64,000 nt of DNA from an uncultured Pseudomonadales bacterium (GTDB lineage: Bacteria > Pseudomonadota > Gammaproteobacteria > Pseudomonadales > Azotimanducaceae): positions 3,766,291-3,830,290 of the forward strand of contig OY282460.1 in the NCBI GenBank assembly GCA_958296295.1, in the 5' to 3' direction. Every line of letters starts with the position of its first letter. Position 1 is the stretch's first letter. Positions 60,643 through 64,000 of this stretch are shown piece after piece. A program made the position numbers and the translations under genes. The notes beneath the pieces are model-generated. The model was not told the DNA's origin and made no database searches. It worked only from the letters and a program-made list of their open reading frames with translations.

Positions 60643-61431
60643 TCAGGCCAACTCCCACAACCCGTGTGGCGAGTTGGACTTCAAGATGCCTTCAGTCTTC
60701 AACTTGTGGCGTGCCCGGCGTACGTTGTACACCCATTCGATCTGCCCGTTCTTCTTGCGGAGTTTGCGGTCGGCCCGGCTTAGCTGCCCTTCCATCCGTT
60801 GCCCAACACGTTCGATAACATCCTTTGCTCGCCCGCTACCTCCGAGTTCCTTGAGTACGTCGACTATAGGCTCATGGAAGGCCGACTGAGGGGTGGGGCC
60901 AGAACGCCGTTTCCCCTTGTTGCCTACTCGGGCGTGCGACGCCTGCAACCGTTTTTTTTCCTCGTTGCCCCGCCCGGCGCGCCTCATTTTCCTCTTCATC
61001 GCGATTACCGCGCCTTGAGTCACGCTAAACTTCTCGGCAATTTCGGCTTGCGTTTTACCGCCACAGTGCATATCCCAGCCGGCCTCGTGCCAACCACCTG
61101 GCTTGCCGACTCTATCGGTCGGGCTACTCTCTAATCGGGCGGGTCGTTCCGCGGGCTTGGCGACACATTCCAGCATAGGCAGTACATCATCCTTCTCTAT
61201 GTTGAACCACTCACCACGGTCCCTACGCCGGTGGTTGAGAATCTTGTGAAATGCTTGCTCGACAATATCCATGTCGTCGACCCATACAGAACCTGCGATC
61301 TTGATCGTTGCCGTCATTTTGCCGCCGTTGAGAGTTCTTTCTCTCTGTTCGACGTCAATGGTCTGGCCGACCTTACAAAAGCCGGGTAAGTCTTCGTCTG
61401 TGGCGATATAGACGTAGCCCTGCTTGGGCAT
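60643..61431 (-). CDS. GIY-YIG nuclease fused to HTH and Mrr_N-like domains
   Basis: A 262-residue, three-part protein. Residues 1-85 look like a GIY-YIG/T5orf172 nuclease: GYVYIATDEDLPGFCKVGQT, then DIVEQAFHKILNHRRRDRGE and WFNI (catalytic-type Tyr, Lys, Arg/His, Glu and Asn). Residues 112-152 have a helix-turn-helix, KTQAEIAEKFSVTQGAVIAM. Residues 185-262 (PIVDVLKELGGSGRAKDVIE and RRARHKLKTEGILKSNSPHG) read like the winged-helix N-terminal domain of Mrr-type restriction enzymes. The ATG at 61431 follows GAGGGAG. It lies between the full and partial DruE-like copies and reads in the same direction. I infer a DNA nuclease targeted by two DNA-binding domains. Confidence 0.78.
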   Translation of the reverse strand: MPKQGYVYIATDEDLPGFCKVGQTIDVEQRERTLNGGKMTATIKIAGSVWVDDMDIVEQAFHKILNHRRRDRGEWFNIEKDDVLPMLECVAKPAERPARLESSPTDRVGKPGGWHEAGWDMHCGGKTQAEIAEKFSVTQGAVIAMKRKMRRAGRGNEEKKRLQASHARVGNKGKRRSGPTPQSAFHEPIVDVLKELGGSGRAKDVIERVGQRMEGQLSRADRKLRKKNGQIEWVYNVRRARHKLKTEGILKSNSPHGLWELA

Positions 61432-61500
61432 ACTTGCTCCCTCGTTGACCGCAGTCTCAGGACGGAAGCATATCAAACTCCGCGAACGCACTATGGCAGC

Positions 61501-62008
61501 CTAGTCGGAGCCTTGGCCGAACAAGTCCCCGCCTTGCCGCGCAACGCGGGGGGTTTCGTCGATGACCTTGGCGAGGCGGCGCGACTGATCGAAGGCCAGC
61601 GCGTTCATGGGATAGACGAGGATGGCCTGCACGCCTTCTTCGGCGGCGTGGCGGCGGCAGTGATCCAGAATGGGCCACAGGAAGCACTCCGTTTTGCCGG
61701 AACCCGTGCCGGTGGCAAGGATGGTGGAGCGCCTGCCGTGCGCCGCCGCCGAATCCAGCCGCTGGTGCGCGATGCTGATGACGGTACGGGGTGAAGCCGA
61801 GCGGCACTTCCGGGAACGGTTCGCCGCCCTCCGGCGCGAGCTTCGGCGGCAGCGCGATGGAGAGGTACGGGCCTTTGACGAGGTTCTCGTCTTGGGCGAG
61901 GAAGTCTTCTAGAACGTGCGCCAGCGCCGAGTTGGAAGGGCCGAAGCCGGTGGCGAGGAAATCGTGCAGGGCACGGATGACCTCGTGGGCGACGACCGAG
62001 GGGATCAT
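61501..62008 (-). pseudogene. Broken duplicate of the 5' end of the DruE-like gene
   Basis: The ATG at 62008 opens about 78 codons that are nearly identical to the giant gene (PSNSALAHV for PSNPALAHV, PFPEV for PFPEI). A two-base deletion near 61770 shifts the frame; correcting it restores ATGTGSGKTECFLWPI and MNALAFDQSRRLAKVI. The sequence then skips about 120 codons and ends with DLFGQGSD and a stop at 61501, matching the internal DLFGQAFDE of the full gene. The copy is therefore doubly inactivated but young, because identity remains very high. Confidence 0.82.
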
Positions 62009-62116
62009 GGGTGGGTTGTGGGTGGCGGCTTCACGGTGAGTGGGATGGTCGCACAGTGGCGGCTCTGACGGTTGCCTGTACCGCGCTCCCGCCGTTGAAC
62101 CGTCGCGGCTCGTGGT

Positions 62117-62551
62117 TCAAGCAAACGGGTCTCGGACTCGAAGCTCCCGGAACAGCGAAAAGTCGCGGTCTGGCGTGAGCAGCGCCTCAATGCCGTGGGC
62201 AACGCAAGTCGCGGCGATTCGAGCGTCATGCACCACCCCGCCGACGACATGTGGGCGCAAGACGAACCGACGAAGGACATCTGCAAACCCCTCCGTCTCA
62301 CCGATCATGCGTTTGGAGGGAGAAGCCGTCCACGCCGAGAATTGCTGCCATGCACGGTCCGACGTTGTAGCCCCTTCTCGCCAGATGCGACGGTTGGTGA
62401 CGACGCTGAAGAACTCGTAGCAGCAGGGCCAAGGGATCGCCCACGGCCGGTCGCCCTCGGCAAGCTCCTTTATCAAGGCGTGTGCTTGTTGGCCTACCTG
62501 CGCCTCCCGCCGATGCACATAGATAAGCACATTGGTGTCGACGGCAATCAC
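62117..62551 (-). CDS. VapC-like PIN-domain toxin
   Basis: A 144-residue PIN-domain RNase. VIAVDTNVLIYVHRREAQVG starts with the first catalytic Asp, and VVHDARIAATCVAHGIEALL plus TPDRDFSLFREL hold the later acidic residues. VapC toxins cut tRNA or rRNA. I chose the GTG at 62551, which overlaps the antitoxin stop (GTGA) and begins exactly at the conserved strand; an ATG-like start 15 codons earlier would add non-conserved residues. Confidence 0.85.
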   Translation of the reverse strand: MIAVDTNVLIYVHRREAQVGQQAHALIKELAEGDRPWAIPWPCCYEFFSVVTNRRIWREGATTSDRAWQQFSAWTASPSKRMIGETEGFADVLRRFVLRPHVVGGVVHDARIAATCVAHGIEALLTPDRDFSLFRELRVRDPFA

Positions 62552-62796
62552 CGGGCGCCGGAGTCGCCATAGATCAGATCGCGCAGCTCGGGCCAAGAGT
62601 ACGTCGCGAAGGGGTCTGGCGAGTTCGGGTCGCCAACGCGCAGGTCTGGAAGCTCGTACTGGCGACGACGGTCTGCTGCCGCGACTACGCGGCGCAGACC
62701 ATCTTCCACGACAGCGCGTAGCGGGCGCCCCGTCTCCTTCGCATGCCGTTTGGCACGGGCGAGCAACTCATCGTGGATGTCTAGCGTTGTCTTCAT
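62548..62796 (-). CDS. VapB-like antitoxin
   Basis: An 82-residue antitoxin beginning MKTTLDIHDELLARAKRHAK and continuing GRPLRAVVEDGLRRVVAAAD, a ribbon-helix-helix pattern common in VapB-family antitoxins. The acidic, proline-rich tail (PDLRVGDPNSPDPFATYSWP) would block the VapC active site. The ATG at 62796 gives the best conserved start; in-frame ATGs up to 62832 are possible. The stop overlaps the VapC start. Confidence 0.82.
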   Translation of the reverse strand: MKTTLDIHDELLARAKRHAKETGRPLRAVVEDGLRRVVAAADRRRQYELPDLRVGDPNSPDPFATYSWPELRDLIYGDSGAR

Positions 62797-62888
62797 AGGT
62801 GCCATCGTAGCCATATAAGAGGGTATGGGCAAGGCAACGATGGATTCGGTGGCGTTCAGACGATCATTTCGGCCAACAACGGGATGAT

Positions 62889-63092
62889 CTATACGATGGT
62901 CGCAAACTGGAGGCAGGTGCGGATGTCCTCGGCCTCCAAGTCTGGCTCATCCAGGCTCTCCTCTTGCGACGGGCCCGTCGCAAGCAAACCAAGCACATCC
63001 GTCACGCGGATGCGCATGCCCCGGATGAATGGGCGTCCTCCACACTGTTGCACGCTCGTGGTGATGACTGCCTTGCGCGCAAACGCGCCATC
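62889..63092 (-). pseudogene. Start-less DUF433 antitoxin remnant
   Basis: Sixty-seven codons read QQCGGRPFIRGMRIRVTDVL, then ATGPSQEESLDEPDLEAEDI and RTCLQFATIV, a clear DUF433 fold. A TGA lies just before the first codon and no ATG starts the frame. The expected N-terminal ~10 residues and the DUF5615-type toxin partner are gone. It looks like the decayed antitoxin of a lost toxin-antitoxin pair. Confidence 0.6.
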
Positions 63093-63132
63093 TCACTTGT
63101 CTTCTTACCACATCGGTCGTTCGGCACTACCG

Positions 63133-64000
63133 TCAATCGACAAACCATTCCTTGTCCTTGGCGACGAGGCCCAAGGGCTTCGCCTTCGCTGCAACGTTCG
63201 TACGGACCAAGTCGTAAGCCGCACTCACGAGATCCAGAGGATACTGCTCGCTTCTCTCAATAACCTCTTCGACTAGCCCATTTGGCGTCCGGTCGGTCGC
63301 TTGGCGTCGCCCCATTCCATATCCGTAAAACTCGTCTACGACCACCCCTTGAGAGTAGGTGCGTGAAACTACGGCCACCCACTTCGACCACTCCTTGGGC
63401 CTAGCTCGTAGCGCATAGAGCGCACTCCATTGGCAGAATTCTAATGTGCAGACATCACCGCCTCGATAGTCCGCAACATGTCTCTCATAAAGTACCAACC
63501 GATCTTGAGGTCTGACGCGAGAAGAGATGGCAACCGCAAATCTGTGGGACAAAGATCGCGGCAACTGTTCGAAATCCATAGAGAGCCGCCTTGCACCGCA
63601 AACATTCCGCGCCTGCGCACTGGCGGCAAGCGCTTGATGCAGGCACATCCACTCGTCTGAGTCAAGGTGTCGAAGTTCATGGTCAACCGCTTCCGCTAAC
63701 TTCACTATCGTAGATTTTCCGGCCCACGAAAAAAAGACTAGCAAAAAGAAGGACCTATCTATCGGCCCGCGGCATTCATTAATCTGCCGCTCCCACCACC
63801 GCGACGCTCCGCTCTGAAGTCGTGCGTATCTAACGCGTTCGCACAGATCCACCGACTCATCGAACAGCCGGGTGGCTCCGGCACCTCTAACACTACTCGA
63901 CCTCATGATACCGGCCGCGACGGCCGCGAGCACAAACCATATCCATTGTTCGCCGAAATCCTTTCGTCCCCTCGACACTAGCTCCTTCCAAGGATTCAAC
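63133..64000 (-). CDS. Unidentified protein, 5' end outside the window
   Basis: I do not recognise this protein. The frame runs past the right edge of the window, so at least 288 residues are seen and the start is missing. It looks helical and soluble. FGEQWIWFVLAAVAAGIM is a short hydrophobic patch, and SFFLLVFFSWAGKSTIVKL includes a GKST that lacks the usual Gly spacing of a P-loop. Several Trp/Arg-rich helices follow (RSLSHRFAVAISSRV, ARPKEWSKWVAVVS). Codon usage appears less GC-biased than in the core genes. It could be the C-terminal sensor part of a larger defence NTPase, which is speculation. Confidence 0.55.
   Translation of the reverse strand, partial: LNPWKELVSRGRKDFGEQWIWFVLAAVAAGIMRSSSVRGAGATRLFDESVDLCERVRYARLQSGASRWWERQINECRGPIDRSFFLLVFFSWAGKSTIVKLAEAVDHELRHLDSDEWMCLHQALAASAQARNVCGARRLSMDFEQLPRSLSHRFAVAISSRVRPQDRLVLYERHVADYRGGDVCTLEFCQWSALYALRARPKEWSKWVAVVSRTYSQGVVVDEFYGYGMGRRQATDRTPNGLVEEVIERSEQYPLDLVSAAYDLVRTNVAAKAKPLGLVAKDKEWFVD

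Noticed and set aside
62884..63276. Plus-strand frame across the DUF433 remnant
   Set aside because: The minus strand carries recognisable DUF433 residues, so the plus-strand frame is a shadow.

Overview
The window is GC-rich DNA, most likely from a gammaproteobacterium. The best evidence is the rpoE-rseA-rseB-rseC-lepA-rnc-era-recO gene order on the minus strand. TRAP transport, TonB-dependent receptors, a PhyH dioxygenase, a D-aminoacylase-like amidohydrolase and many defence and toxin-antitoxin genes suggest a marine or host-associated lineage. That last point is inference.

Region 1 (1-11.4 kb) is conserved housekeeping DNA. On the minus strand, adk, relA, recO, era, rnc and lepA lie downstream of rseC-rseB-rseA-rpoE. 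lepB is missing between lepA and rnc. pyrH-frr runs divergently from rpoE. Region 2 (11.5-38.2 kb) mixes core and accessory metabolism: an orphan adenine methyltransferase, a metallophosphoesterase, arfB, a thrS without a TGS domain, a BI-1 family membrane protein, a DUF4143 ATPase, a sulfotransferase, a prohibitin-like protein, a MaoC hydratase, an FAD oxidase, an SDR, a PhyH-HEAT fusion, a hipBA-like pair, TRAP subunits M and Q, a lactonase-like protein, ahcY, a TonB receptor, and a D-aminoacylase-like amidohydrolase.

Region 3 (38.3 kb to the end) is a defence island. Its first module is an unusual DISARM-like locus. A DrmD-like SNF2 helicase and a UvrD-type helicase with a RelE/ParE-like N-terminus are transcribed leftward. 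DrmA-like and DrmB-like proteins, a compact SF1 ATPase and an unrecognised 518-residue protein are transcribed rightward. I see neither drmC nor a DISARM methylase. Next come an AlbA_2/Schlafen-type ATP-binding protein and hicBA, whose hicA is antisense to the 3' end of a giant 2218-residue DUF1998 helicase-nuclease resembling DruE of Druantia. Upstream of the giant gene is a GIY-YIG / helix-turn-helix / Mrr_N-type fusion, and beyond that a recent, broken duplicate of the 5' end of the giant gene. A VapBC-like pair, a decayed DUF433 antitoxin and an unidentified truncated ORF complete the window.

The strongest candidates for something undescribed are the two-armed DISARM-like locus with its SF1 ATPase and 518-residue protein, the RelE-UvrD fusion, and the GIY-YIG-Mrr_N gene lying between full and partial copies of the DruE-like gene. 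I found no CRISPR array, rRNA, convincing tRNA or intact insertion sequence. All family assignments were made by reading the translations, without database searches.
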